From Methanosarcina acetivorans C2A (lineage in GTDB: Archaea; Halobacteriota; Methanosarcinia; Methanosarcinales; Methanosarcinaceae): a stretch of 64,000 bases of DNA. This document shows, piece after piece, positions 10,290-17,897 of the stretch (the first letter of the stretch is position 1; the number at the start of each line of letters is the position of its first letter). The notes under the pieces are model-generated. The model saw nothing but the letters and a program-made list of their open reading frames with translations, was not told the DNA's origin and did no database searches. The stretch is from contig NC_003552.1 in NCBI RefSeq assembly GCF_000007345.1, positions 2,914,001 to 2,978,000 on the forward strand, read 5' to 3'. The translations under genes were made by a program, and so were the position numbers.

Positions 10290-10490
10290 CGTCTCTTTTG
10301 TCCCCAGGAAATCTCTCCTTTTTTATCTACAACTCCTGATTGATCATATTCTATTCCTTTTCCGGTAGTGCCAATTTGTTTAAATATTTTTAATGAGACT
10401 AATTTTCCCAAATCCCGGGAAGCCGTTCTCTTAATTGTGTTGGGTATATTATGCAGTAATTTTGAATCTTCTCTATTCCGCTACTCCTTA
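10290..10490 (-). pseudogene. Remnant of an AlbA_2-type ATP-binding gene (C-terminal end, internally deleted)
   Basis: Read on the minus strand this stretch gives SGIEKIQNYC, then directly NTIKRTASRDLGKLVSLKIF and IGTTGKGIEY. Both pieces match the intact paralogue at 15235-16611, but the roughly 55 residues between them in that gene are missing. It is therefore a decayed copy with an internal deletion. The rest of the 9977-10499 gap shows no gene; the segment next to pglZ (9977-10290) is AT-rich and could hold a promoter for pglZ-brxL. Confidence 0.75.
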
Positions 10491-10499
10491 CTCTATTAA

Positions 10500-11885
10500 T
10501 TATGGAATAAGCTCTTCCAGTTCCCATACAGGAAATCCATCACCTTCCAGATGTTTTCTGCCTTTGACCTTTCTGGCTACTATCCCTACTTTCAATTTTT
10601 GACCAGATATTCCTCTTACTAATTTTGTTTTATCGAGTGTTAACTCCAGAATCTCTCTGGCCTCGCTCTCATCCAGTTCTTTATTCTTGACTTCAATTGC
10701 CAGGACTTTTTTCCCCTGATGGTCTACTCCAAGAATATCAATCTCGTCCCCCTTCCGGTTCCACCAGCTCCCAATATCCGGATAATCGCTGATCATCTTT
10801 TCAACCAGCAGTTCACGAACAATATCTTCGAATATCTTGCCCGTATAACTCTGCCATTCCTTCCGGACCTTTCCCAGCATGGGAGAATAATTGCCTGCCA
10901 TATACTGGCTGTACACAGGATATACGAAGCGGCCATAGAACCTGAAGAAATTATCCTTTAGGAAATACCGTCCTCTCTTGCTTTTTTCAGGCCTGTCCAT
11001 GACAGGTATCCGGTGTTCCACTACTCCCAGCAGGTCTATGAGGTCGTAAAAATATGATGACAATGAGCTAGAAGAGACATGTGTCAGATCCGAGATCTCG
11101 CTCATCGAGCATCTTCCTTGTGATATTGCTGAAATTATCTCGTAATATGTGGAGTGCTCCTTTCCAAATTCTTCAATCAGAATGTCCCTCACTTCATTTT
11201 TAAGCGGTGCAAACTCGCTGAATATCAGTTTTTCAAGGGCATCGTCAAATCCTGTGCACTGATACTTTTCAAACAGGCGATAGTAATAGATCGTCCCTCC
11301 GAAAAGGAAGTACAGATTCAGTTTTTCTTCCGGGTCTTTTATGCCCATGTCATCGAGCATCTCAAATGTCTCAGGGACCGTAAAGGGCTTTATAGTCAGT
11401 ATATTATCGGCACGTTTGAAGAGTGGAGCCTGTTCCTCAATGAATATTTTTCTTATCATGCCAATCGAAGACCCGGATACGATAAGAAAGACCCTGCAAT
11501 TATCCGGCTTCATGTCCCAGTACCGCTGCAGCTGAGTAATGAAAGAAGGGTACACTTTCCGGAACCTCTGGAATTCATCAATCGCTATTATCAGGTCCCT
11601 GTCATAAGAGGTGACGAACTTGAGGAAATTCTCCGGTTCATCGACTTTTATGTAATCCGGCAGGTCCAGTTTCTCCTTTAAAAGTCGGTCGAACTCGTCC
11701 ATCAGGATGTCAATGCTCTTGTTGCTGTCAACAAAAAGATAAAGTGCTTTCCTGTTCCCTGTGAACTGCTTGATCAATTCGGTTTTCCCTACCCTTCTCT
11801 TCCCGGTTATAACGAGAAAAGATGGTTTCCCCTGATCGAGCAGTTCCATAAGTTCAAGCTCTTTCTGCCGGTTGTAGAATTGCAT
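10500..11885 (-). CDS. Archaeal ATPase (ATPase_2) with C-terminal DUF234 nuclease-like domain
   Basis: STAND-like archaeal P-loop ATPase of the COG1672 family. With the start at the ATG at 11885 (MQFYNRQKELELM) it has 461 aa. Walker A is ITGKRRVGKTELIKQF near residues 25-40 and Walker B is DLIIAIDEFQRF near 105. A winged-helix segment (CSMSEISDLTHVSSSSLSSY) sits in the middle. The C-terminal DUF234 part has a PD-(D/E)xK-like pattern: GDEIDILGVD followed by KVLAIEVKNKE. Such proteins are common in archaea, frequently beside mobile or defence genes; the substrate is unknown. An upstream in-frame ATG at 11921 would add 12 hydrophobic residues encoded in a palindromic AT-rich stretch, so I prefer the inner start. 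The gene lies inside the BREX locus between hicBA and pglZ. Confidence 0.85.
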   Translation of the reverse strand: MQFYNRQKELELMELLDQGKPSFLVITGKRRVGKTELIKQFTGNRKALYLFVDSNKSIDILMDEFDRLLKEKLDLPDYIKVDEPENFLKFVTSYDRDLIIAIDEFQRFRKVYPSFITQLQRYWDMKPDNCRVFLIVSGSSIGMIRKIFIEEQAPLFKRADNILTIKPFTVPETFEMLDDMGIKDPEEKLNLYFLFGGTIYYYRLFEKYQCTGFDDALEKLIFSEFAPLKNEVRDILIEEFGKEHSTYYEIISAISQGRCSMSEISDLTHVSSSSLSSYFYDLIDLLGVVEHRIPVMDRPEKSKRGRYFLKDNFFRFYGRFVYPVYSQYMAGNYSPMLGKVRKEWQSYTGKIFEDIVRELLVEKMISDYPDIGSWWNRKGDEIDILGVDHQGKKVLAIEVKNKELDESEAREILELTLDKTKLVRGISGQKLKVGIVARKVKGRKHLEGDGFPVWELEELIP

Positions 11886-11909
11886 AATGATTATTTTTGT
11901 AATCATTAT
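11884..11909. promoter_or_regulatory. Perfect 10-bp inverted repeat over the ATPase start codon
   Basis: ATAATGATTA (11884-11893) and TAATCATTAT (11900-11909) are perfect inverted arms with a 6-base spacer. A third half-like copy, ATAATCATT, lies at 11914-11922. The left arm overlaps the proposed start codon of the ATPase gene. The layout suits an operator for a dimeric regulator or an autoregulatory site; the function is inferred. Confidence 0.45.
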
Positions 11910-12165
11910 ATTTATAATCATTCTTGCGGGAACTTTGGGTTCGTTTAAAGCACAAAAAACGTTTATGCGGCACGCTTACAACCTGACTGTACTTGCAGGT
12001 TTCCTTGTCCGTTTCTGAAATATACGATTCAATTACATTACTAATTAATTATATTTCATATCAGATACTGATCCGTGTGGTGAAAAGCACCACTCGACCA
12101 GAAACCTTAAACTGGGACATCTTCCAAAGAGAGATTTTTTATAGCACAGAGGAAATCTCTTAATC

Positions 12166-12411
12166 ATGGAAGAAACGTACAGGTTTTCAGCTGTTGTCCA
12201 TAATGAAGGAAAATGGTATGTCTCCTGGTGTCCGGAGCTTGACATCGCAAGTCAGGGTGAAACAATTGAAGAAGCCATCGAGAACCTGAAGGAAGCAATT
12301 GAACTCTACCTCGAAGACGAGGATGTCAAAATTCCTGCAGCCAGACAGGTTTTTACCACAACGGTAGAGGTCTCTTCCCATGCCAAAACTTCCCACCCCG
12401 TCAGCTCTTGA
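12166..12411 (+). CDS. hicB: HicB-type antitoxin
   Basis: Small partial-RNase-H-fold antitoxin of the HicB family, 81 aa. The core pattern is clear: an N-terminal strand (YRFSAVVHNEGKWYVSWCPELDIASQG) followed by the helix ETIEEAIENLKEAIELYLED. It should bind and neutralise HicA. It overlaps hicA by 32 bases in another frame and is on the plus strand, opposite to the surrounding BREX genes, so the pair is an independent cassette. Order here is antitoxin first. The last 20 residues are encoded by the overlap with hicA. Confidence 0.88.
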   Translation: MEETYRFSAVVHNEGKWYVSWCPELDIASQGETIEEAIENLKEAIELYLEDEDVKIPAARQVFTTTVEVSSHAKTSHPVSS

Positions 12412-12607
12412 GGTCATCAAGGTTCTCAACAACCAGGGTTTTCAGGTCATATCTCAGAAGGGCAGCCACATAAAAATGAAAAAGAAGGCTCCAGATAAAA
12501 CGTTCGTTGTTATTGTCCCGAACCATCCAGAAATTGCGGCAGGGACATTGAAATCTATAATCCGGCAAGCCGGGATGACCGATGAAGAGTTCATCAAGCT
12601 TCTGTAA
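12380..12607 (+). CDS. hicA: HicA-type mRNA interferase toxin
   Basis: Toxin of the HicA (YcfA) double-stranded-RNA-binding-like fold, 75 aa. Family hallmarks are visible: ALEVIKVLNNQGF at the N-terminus, the catalytic-His motif GSHIKMKK near residues 29-36, and the C-terminal helix GTLKSIIRQAGMTDEEF. HicA cleaves mRNA when free of HicB. The gene begins within the end of hicB, which suggests coupled translation. It appears intact. The pair lies inside the BREX locus and could stabilise it. Confidence 0.88.
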   Translation: MPKLPTPSALEVIKVLNNQGFQVISQKGSHIKMKKKAPDKTFVVIVPNHPEIAAGTLKSIIRQAGMTDEEFIKLL

Positions 12608-12689
12608 TCAAAAAATGAAGGGTTAGAACTTTTGTGTTAAGAATTCAATTACCTCTTCATCGGATTTATTGTGAAGTCTTTTGCGTGAT

Positions 12690-12741
12690 TATGCCGTCTT
12701 TGTCCCCTTTGTGTCCCCTTTATGTCTCCTTTGTCCCCTTA
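12690..12741. repeat. Short degenerate GTCCCCTTT-type repeats
   Basis: Four to five units of the form (G)TCCCCTTT(GTG/ATG) follow one another. The same motif recurs at 15187-15235, and a decayed version at 10259-10305, in each case just downstream of an AlbA_2-type gene copy (intact or broken). It therefore belongs to the duplicated segment rather than to a separate element. Confidence 0.6.
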
Positions 12742-12744
12742 AGA

Positions 12745-13170
12745 TTACATCTCCTTTTTCACTTTGGCTCCTGATAGAACATATTCTGTTCCTTTCCCTG
12801 TAGTGCCGATTTGTTCAAATATTTTTAAAGAAACTAATTCTGCCATGTCTCGAGAAGCTGGTCTCTTAGTTGTGTTTGATATTTCCTGATATTCTTTATT
12901 TGTAATCTTTCCTTTCTCTTTTTCGTAGAGCACAGCCTTGATTTGTCTCTAGTTTAGCCCGAGTCCCCTGAGATATTCTTCTTTGAAAATTCCTTTTCTG
13001 AAAATTACCCTGAAACCCTGATACTCTTCAAAAACCGGCTCAGGAAGCCCTGCTTCTCTACAGTAATGCCTCATTTTTTCAATGCCGCTTCCCCAATGCT
13101 CTATTATTCTGATGTCAAAGAATACTTCTGCTATACCTTTGTTCCTCAGTTTCGAGGCATGTGGCTTTCA
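12745..13170 (-). pseudogene. C-terminal half of a broken AlbA_2-type ATP-binding gene
   Basis: The minus strand encodes IAEVFFDIRIIEHWGSGIEK, CREAGLPEPVFEEYQGFRVI and KGKITNKEYQEISNTTKRP, matching the C-terminal third of the paralogue at 15235-16611 at nearly every residue. It carries an in-frame TAG near 12950 (at the point GLGLN-stop-RQIKAV) and loses the frame near 13165. The matching N-terminal stub of the same paralogue is at 14808-14934. The middle of the gene is replaced by the intact but different AlbA_2 gene at 13245-14777. Confidence 0.82.
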
Positions 13171-13197
13171 AATTCATCACATGGCTTGTGATGAATT
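13171..13197. other. Perfect 10-bp hairpin at the junction of a gene remnant
   Basis: AATTCATCAC (13171-13180) and GTGATGAATT (13188-13197) form a perfect stem with a 7-base loop. It lies exactly where homology of the C-terminal remnant stops and about 50 bases after the stop of the intact gene at 13245. It could be a terminator for that gene or the scar of the event that placed it there. There is no T-run beside it. Confidence 0.5.
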
Positions 13198-13244
13198 CGC
13201 TGGTTTCCATCCGATGCACCTTTTTCCATTATTTTTATCTGGTT

Positions 13245-14777
13245 TCATTCTTCGCCTCCCTCAGCCTCTTTATCTAAAAATGCCTTCCCTTTAGCCGTCA
13301 GGCGGTATTTCTGTTTGCTGCTGCGGGGTTTGTCGGGGACTGTCATTTCAATGAAACCAAACTCAAGAAGCCTTTTGATTTGCTTTTTAAGCTCTCCTGA
13401 TATGGTCTTATGGCCTAATCCAGACGCAAGTTCGGCTTTTCCGGCATCATTTTTCATAAGAAGAACCAGCACTTTAGCCGCAAGCAGTGACTCTAGCCGC
13501 AACTCGGGCCGCAACTCGGGCCGTGACTCAGGCTGTAACTCGGGCCGTAACTCGGGCCGTAACTCGGGCCGTAACTCGGGCCGTGACTTTCCTTCACCTG
13601 TAACTAAGCCAGGGGTTTCAACCGCAATGGATTCTTTCAGATGGACAATGAACCTTACCCGCATTCCCACTTCAATTATCTCCGGTTCAGGAAGACCGAG
13701 AGCCTCTGCTTCTTTGAACATACGGCTGACCCCGCTGCCCCACTGCTCAATCAGGTTCAATTCCCTGAAAACACGGGCTATCACATGGTTGCGTATCTTG
13801 GATACACCCTGCAACATGTCCTCGACAGTCATTCCCGGAAGCAGGATTCCAGGGTTCTCTATTTCGATGCGGTCATCAAAAAAAGCAATCCTGATAGGAG
13901 CTCCCCTTTGTGAATAGTCCGCGTGAACAACGGCATTGACCACGGCTTCCCGCAGGACCGTCAGGGGAATGCTCCAGACATCCCTGCGCCTGAGTTCGGA
14001 AAAGTCCGCTCCGCGCATGGCATGCTTTTTGAGAAACTCCATTACCCGCTCAACTGCTACTGGCAGGTATTCATGGATTTCAATATGATCGAAAATGTCG
14101 GCCTTGTCCTTTCCTATAAACCGCCCGCATTGGATCCATGCATCGGGAAAGATCAGCTCCCGGTCCTTGCCGAACAACAGCATCCCGCCCACTGTAGGAA
14201 CCAGGTGCCCCTGGTATTTGGTTACTAGGCGCAGGGACTCCAGGTCTTTTTCCACAATTTTCCTGTGCCCTTTAAAGCAAGCCGCTGCAGCATCAAAATC
14301 AAGGTCATCTACAGTCCTGTCAGGAAGGACCTGTTCGTCAAAAGACTTACCCTCAGCAGTGCGCTTAAGCTCTGCAATGAGTTCCCTGTCCGCCTTTCTG
14401 TTAGTGGAACCCAGCCGGGCATAAACTCCATTATCCGGCCCTTCCTTTTTCAGCCAGTGGGGCCTGGAGCCGCTTGGATATACCTCCACCCCAAGCAATG
14501 TTTTATCTTCAAAAGAGATCAGCTCCACATTTGGAACCAGGCGCGGCTCGATATTGTCAGCAATCAGGCTGCACACACGCTCTTCTTCGTCCAGCGGGTT
14601 CTCAACGCCCAAAACTTCTCTTGAACCATCCTCCACCCCTATAAACAAGCGTCCTCCTGCGGTATTGGCAAAAGCTACCAGCGTTTTAAGTATATTTCTG
14701 GGCGAGGACAGGTCCTGCTTGAACTCCAGCGTTTTGCCTTCGGGCCTGGAGAGCAGTTGAGCAATTGAGTGAGTCAT
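13245..14777 (-). CDS. AlbA_2 / GHKL-type ATP-binding protein (COG2865 family)
   Basis: Predicted regulator with an N-terminal AlbA_2 domain (EGKTLEFKQDLS, then FANTAGGRLFIGVED, residues about 10-130), a HATPase_c_4 domain (LREAVVNAVVHADYSQRG, RIEIENPGILLPGM and EQWGSGVSRM, residues about 270-370) and a C-terminal winged-helix part (about 440-500). Between them, residues about 400-432 consist of repeated PELR units encoded by imperfect 12-bp repeats (13498-13590). This linker should vary in length between strains. The family is often annotated as ATP-dependent helicase or transcriptional regulator; its activity is not known. The gene sits between the two halves of a broken paralogue of the same family and inside the BREX locus. 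510 aa, intact. Confidence 0.85.
   Translation of the reverse strand: MTHSIAQLLSRPEGKTLEFKQDLSSPRNILKTLVAFANTAGGRLFIGVEDGSREVLGVENPLDEEERVCSLIADNIEPRLVPNVELISFEDKTLLGVEVYPSGSRPHWLKKEGPDNGVYARLGSTNRKADRELIAELKRTAEGKSFDEQVLPDRTVDDLDFDAAAACFKGHRKIVEKDLESLRLVTKYQGHLVPTVGGMLLFGKDRELIFPDAWIQCGRFIGKDKADIFDHIEIHEYLPVAVERVMEFLKKHAMRGADFSELRRRDVWSIPLTVLREAVVNAVVHADYSQRGAPIRIAFFDDRIEIENPGILLPGMTVEDMLQGVSKIRNHVIARVFRELNLIEQWGSGVSRMFKEAEALGLPEPEIIEVGMRVRFIVHLKESIAVETPGLVTGEGKSRPELRPELRPELRPELQPESRPELRPELRLESLLAAKVLVLLMKNDAGKAELASGLGHKTISGELKKQIKRLLEFGFIEMTVPDKPRSSKQKYRLTAKGKAFLDKEAEGGEE
13498..13590. repeat. 12-bp tandem repeats coding for PELR units
   Basis: About eight imperfect copies of a 12-base unit close to AACTCGGGCCGT, in frame with the gene at 13245-14777, give repeated (R)PELRPELR. 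Units differ by single bases (for example AACTCAGGCTGT-like). In-frame expansion or loss would only change the length of the linker between the ATPase and winged-helix domains. Confidence 0.85.
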
Positions 14778-14807
14778 TTCTTCTCCATCCGGTCAGCTCT
14801 ACTAACT

Positions 14808-14934
14808 CTTATAGGATCATACCTCCTTTTGCGTTGGCAAAAGCTACAGCTGATTTTGCGGTTCTGTCATCGAATTTTTCTTTGAATTCAAGGGTTTCGG
14901 ATTCGCCGGAATTGATAGGGGATTGAAGGTTCAT
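14808..14934 (-). pseudogene. N-terminal stub of a broken AlbA_2-type ATP-binding gene
   Basis: The minus strand starts MNLQSPINSGESETLEFKEK and continues FDDRTAKSAVAFANAKGGMI, almost the same as the start of the intact paralogue at 15235-16611. Homology ends near 14808, about 30 bases before the start of the gene at 14777. Together with the remnant at 12745-13170 it is one gene whose middle has been replaced. Its own upstream region (15060-15130) also matches the upstream region of the intact copy (16640-16700), so promoter and gene were duplicated together. Confidence 0.82.
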
Positions 14935-14944
14935 TGCACCCTAT

Positions 14945-15235
14945 TCCTTATTTTTCTGTAATTTAGTGCGGCTTGCGCGTCTTTGGTGCGTCTTTAGTGC
15001 GGTTTTTGCGGTATTAATGCGGTATTAATGCGGTATTATTGTGGCTTTAGTGCGGCTTATGTGGTATTAATGCGGTTTTTGCGGTATTGGCGTGTTTGTG
15101 GCGCCTTTACAGAATTTTGATGTTACCTTTGTTTCTGGTACAGTTGGCTTGATTATGGCTTTTTATATATTTGATTGTGGCTAGTTTGGCGCGTTTGTCC
15201 CCTTTATGTCCCCTTTATGTCCCCTTTGTCCCCTT
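14945..15235. repeat. Low-complexity GTGCGGT / GCGGTATTAAT repeats upstream of gene remnant
   Basis: Repeated units TGCGGTATTAA, TTTAGTGCGG and GTCCCCTTTAT fill the gap between the stub and the next gene. Several units are perfect (GCGGTATTAATGCGGTATTA). The stretch shares GCGGTATTGGCGTGTTTGTG with the upstream region of the paralogue at 16612-16802. No gene is visible. Confidence 0.7.
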
Positions 15236-16611
15236 TAGATGACATCTTCTTTTTCACCTCCGGCTCCAGATAGAATATATTCTGTTCCTTTCCCTGTAGT
15301 GCCGATTTGTTCAAATATTTTTAAAGAAACTAATTCTGCCAAGTCCCTAGAGGCCGTTCTCTTAATTGTGTTGGATATTTCCTGATATTCTTTGTTGGTA
15401 ATCTTTCCATTTTCTTTTACATAGAACACGGCCTTTATCTGCCTCTCATTTAGCCCAAGTTCTCTGAGATATTCTTCATTGAAAGTTCCTTTCCTGAAGA
15501 TGACCCTGAAGCCCTGATACTCTTCAAAAACCGGCTCAGGAAGCCCTGCCTCTCTGCAGTAATTTTGAATTTTCTCTATCCCGCTACCCCACTGTTCAAT
15601 TATTTTCGTATCGAAGAAAACTTCTGCTATCCCCTTGTTCCTCAATTTCGAAGCATGAGGCTTGAAAAGGTCTTCCATTGTGAGTCCCAAGGGAAGCCCA
15701 CCCGGACTCCAGACTATCAGCTCATCGTCATAAATCCGGATTTCGATATGAGACATAATTGTGTAGTCCCTGTGACAGACCGCATTAATAACCGCCTCTC
15801 TGACCGCTTCAAGCGGATAGTCCCAGACCTCTTCCCTTTCAGGCTTTCCGGTCATAACAAACTTCACGTTAGTGTTCTTCCTGACAAAATCCATCGCCTC
15901 TTCGACCTGTTCAAAGAGCGTACCCTCAATAAGCCGGTCATCAATCACAAGCGTCTGGTCCTTAAACCGTCCACAATGGATTACAGCCTGGGAGAGAAAA
16001 CGTCTTCCATCCTTGCAAAACAGGAGTCCTGCAGCCCTGGTAGGTTTCCCATCTTTTACAAGCTCCATTTTTTCGAGCACCTGGACAGGGTCTTCCTCTT
16101 CTCCAAACCCTTTTCTTCCGGAAACCCTTGCCTTTCGGATATATCTGCTGACTTTTCCAAGGTCAAGATCTTCAAGAGATTTTCCAGCCGCTGGAAATCT
16201 ATCCCAGCTCATTCCGGTAGACTGCAGGTGCATCTCAGCAATTTCCTGCGAATTCATACTCCGGTTGCTGTTATTTACCCGTTTGAAACACCTGCCCCTG
16301 ACAGATACAGGTTTTATAGGATATTCTGGGATTTTTACCGTTACAACCTTCTTTCCCTCAAATTCTAACACCTCTATTTCAGGGATTAGCTGTGGCTCGG
16401 TTTTGTCTGAGACCTGGTTTGCCCATTTTGCCAGAGTCTCTTTTCCTATATCTAAGCCGGTGATATTTCCTTTATCAGAAACCCCTATAAGGATCATTCC
16501 GCCTTTAGCATTAGCAAAAGCTACAGCTGATTCTACGGTTCTGTCGTCGAATTTTTCTTTGAATTCGAGGGTCTCGGATTCGCCGGATTTGATAAGGGAT
16601 TGAAGGTTCAT
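15235..16611 (-). CDS. AlbA_2 / GHKL-type ATP-binding protein, intact paralogue
   Basis: 458-aa protein of the COG2865 family: N-terminal AlbA_2 domain (SGESETLEFKEKFDD and FANAKGGMILIGVSDKG), HATPase_c_4 domain (VREAVINAVCHRDYTIMSH, ELIVWSPGGLPLGL and EQWGSGIEKI), and a C-terminal winged helix (ITNKEYQEISNTIKRTASRD) that usually recognises DNA or partner proteins. It is the intact member of a family of copies in this locus; two others survive only as fragments (10290-10490, and 12745-13170 with 14808-14934). The stop lies in the GTCCCCTTT repeats. It is distinct from the neighbour at 13245-14777, which shares the domain order but little sequence. Confidence 0.87.
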   Translation of the reverse strand: MNLQSLIKSGESETLEFKEKFDDRTVESAVAFANAKGGMILIGVSDKGNITGLDIGKETLAKWANQVSDKTEPQLIPEIEVLEFEGKKVVTVKIPEYPIKPVSVRGRCFKRVNNSNRSMNSQEIAEMHLQSTGMSWDRFPAAGKSLEDLDLGKVSRYIRKARVSGRKGFGEEEDPVQVLEKMELVKDGKPTRAAGLLFCKDGRRFLSQAVIHCGRFKDQTLVIDDRLIEGTLFEQVEEAMDFVRKNTNVKFVMTGKPEREEVWDYPLEAVREAVINAVCHRDYTIMSHIEIRIYDDELIVWSPGGLPLGLTMEDLFKPHASKLRNKGIAEVFFDTKIIEQWGSGIEKIQNYCREAGLPEPVFEEYQGFRVIFRKGTFNEEYLRELGLNERQIKAVFYVKENGKITNKEYQEISNTIKRTASRDLAELVSLKIFEQIGTTGKGTEYILSGAGGEKEDVI

Positions 16612-16639
16612 TGCACCCGATTCCTTATTATTCTGTTAT

Positions 16640-16802
16640 TTAGTGCGGTTTTTGCGGTATTGGCGTGTTTGTGGCGCTTTTATAGAATTTTGATGACCTC
16701 TTTATTTATGATGCAGTTGGCGTTATTATGGCTGTTTGACGTCTTTGATAATGAAGTCTTTGGCGTGATTATGGCGTCTTTTACCAACGTTTATGGCGTC
16801 TT
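16640..16802. repeat. Upstream region with GGCGT-type repeats, partly duplicated at 15060-15130
   Basis: Repeats such as TTATGGCGTCTTTTACCA (twice, the second running into the end of the next gene) and TTTGGCGTGATTATGGCG occur here. The 5' part (GTGCGGTTTTTGCGGTATTG and on) is shared with the region upstream of the AlbA_2 stub. It is likely to contain the promoter of the gene at 15235-16611. Confidence 0.55.
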
Positions 16803-17831
16803 TTACCACAATGACAAATTTGTTTGCTTTGGATCATAAAAAGGCATTTCCATATTTCGATTTGTGTATATGTTTCCTTTTTTATAGTTTTCAAATTGCT
16901 CATGACTTAAACTATCTAAAAAATAGGTTGCATTTTCAAGTGAGTATTTTGGAAAAAAACCTATGTGCTGCCTCTGATAATAATTATAAGAGCTATTGGG
17001 ATTACTTGGAGATTCTAGCAACCTGTTTACTAATGGTCTTACTATCATCGCCAATTCTTTTTTCAATCTGTCATCTGAAAGATAATAAATATTTTGAGTT
17101 ATTGAGCCTATCAACAAATCGATTAGTTGTATAAGATGGCTTTCTTCTAACAAATCATTACTTTCCCTTAAATAATTTCTATGATCGGAATCAATAAAAG
17201 CAATCTCTTTATCCTCTATCAATCCATATTTTCCGAGATCCAAATCTAATTTCATTAAATTTAAATAAGGAAAATAACCATGGTTTTCCATACTTCCTTT
17301 ATCATGAAAAACCTTTTTTATGGTTACATTTTTATTTCCAAAAAAAGATTTTACTCCATAATGAATAACTGTTCTAAAGAATTTATTGTATATATTCTCA
17401 TGCACTTTTTGTGTCCCAAAATTTTCGATTTGTAAAGTGTCCAAGTCAACAAATAAGATGTTAAAATAAATTTCTTTCCTGTCTCTTATATTATTTTCTA
17501 TGAGATAATTCAGCCATTTTTTGGATATTTCTCTTTGTGAGTTACTTGAACGGGAATTCCTTAATTCAGTATGATGAATTTCACACATATTTTGTTGATG
17601 CCATTGAGTTTTGCATTTTCCTCCATTGGTAATAGAAGACGGACACTGATCAGGTTCCCAAAACCAAGATCTATTTGATTCAAATAAACATCTTGAATTA
17701 ATTAAGTTGGATAATATGTTCTGTTTTTTCGAAACAGGGACAAATAAACATCCAATTCCAATAAAATTCCTGGTACAATTGTTAAAATCTTTAGGTGTAA
17801 TTATCTCATCAGCATATACTTCAATTTCCAT
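16803..17831 (-). CDS. DUF3800-like protein, probable RNase H-fold
   Basis: 342 aa. The N-terminus MEIEVYADEI matches the opening strand with acidic residues of DUF3800 (usually YxDESG). FHDKGSMENHGYF and IAFIDSDHRNY supply further acidic positions, and the C-terminal part has HLIQLIDLLIGSI, matching the family's Q-x-x-D-x-x-x-G signature. DUF3800 proteins are predicted RNase H-fold nucleases often found in defence islands; the activity is unproven. The gene lies immediately after pglX on the same strand (66-bp gap), so it may be co-transcribed with the BREX genes. It is more AT-rich than pglX. Family assignment is by motif only. Confidence 0.6.
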   Translation of the reverse strand: MEIEVYADEIITPKDFNNCTRNFIGIGCLFVPVSKKQNILSNLINSRCLFESNRSWFWEPDQCPSSITNGGKCKTQWHQQNMCEIHHTELRNSRSSNSQREISKKWLNYLIENNIRDRKEIYFNILFVDLDTLQIENFGTQKVHENIYNKFFRTVIHYGVKSFFGNKNVTIKKVFHDKGSMENHGYFPYLNLMKLDLDLGKYGLIEDKEIAFIDSDHRNYLRESNDLLEESHLIQLIDLLIGSITQNIYYLSDDRLKKELAMIVRPLVNRLLESPSNPNSSYNYYQRQHIGFFPKYSLENATYFLDSLSHEQFENYKKGNIYTNRNMEMPFYDPKQTNLSLW

Positions 17832-17897
17832 ATTTGCGCCTTCTTTCTACATATGGAAGAAATTATCAACAATTAAAAAAGGGAAGTGAGGTCAAAT

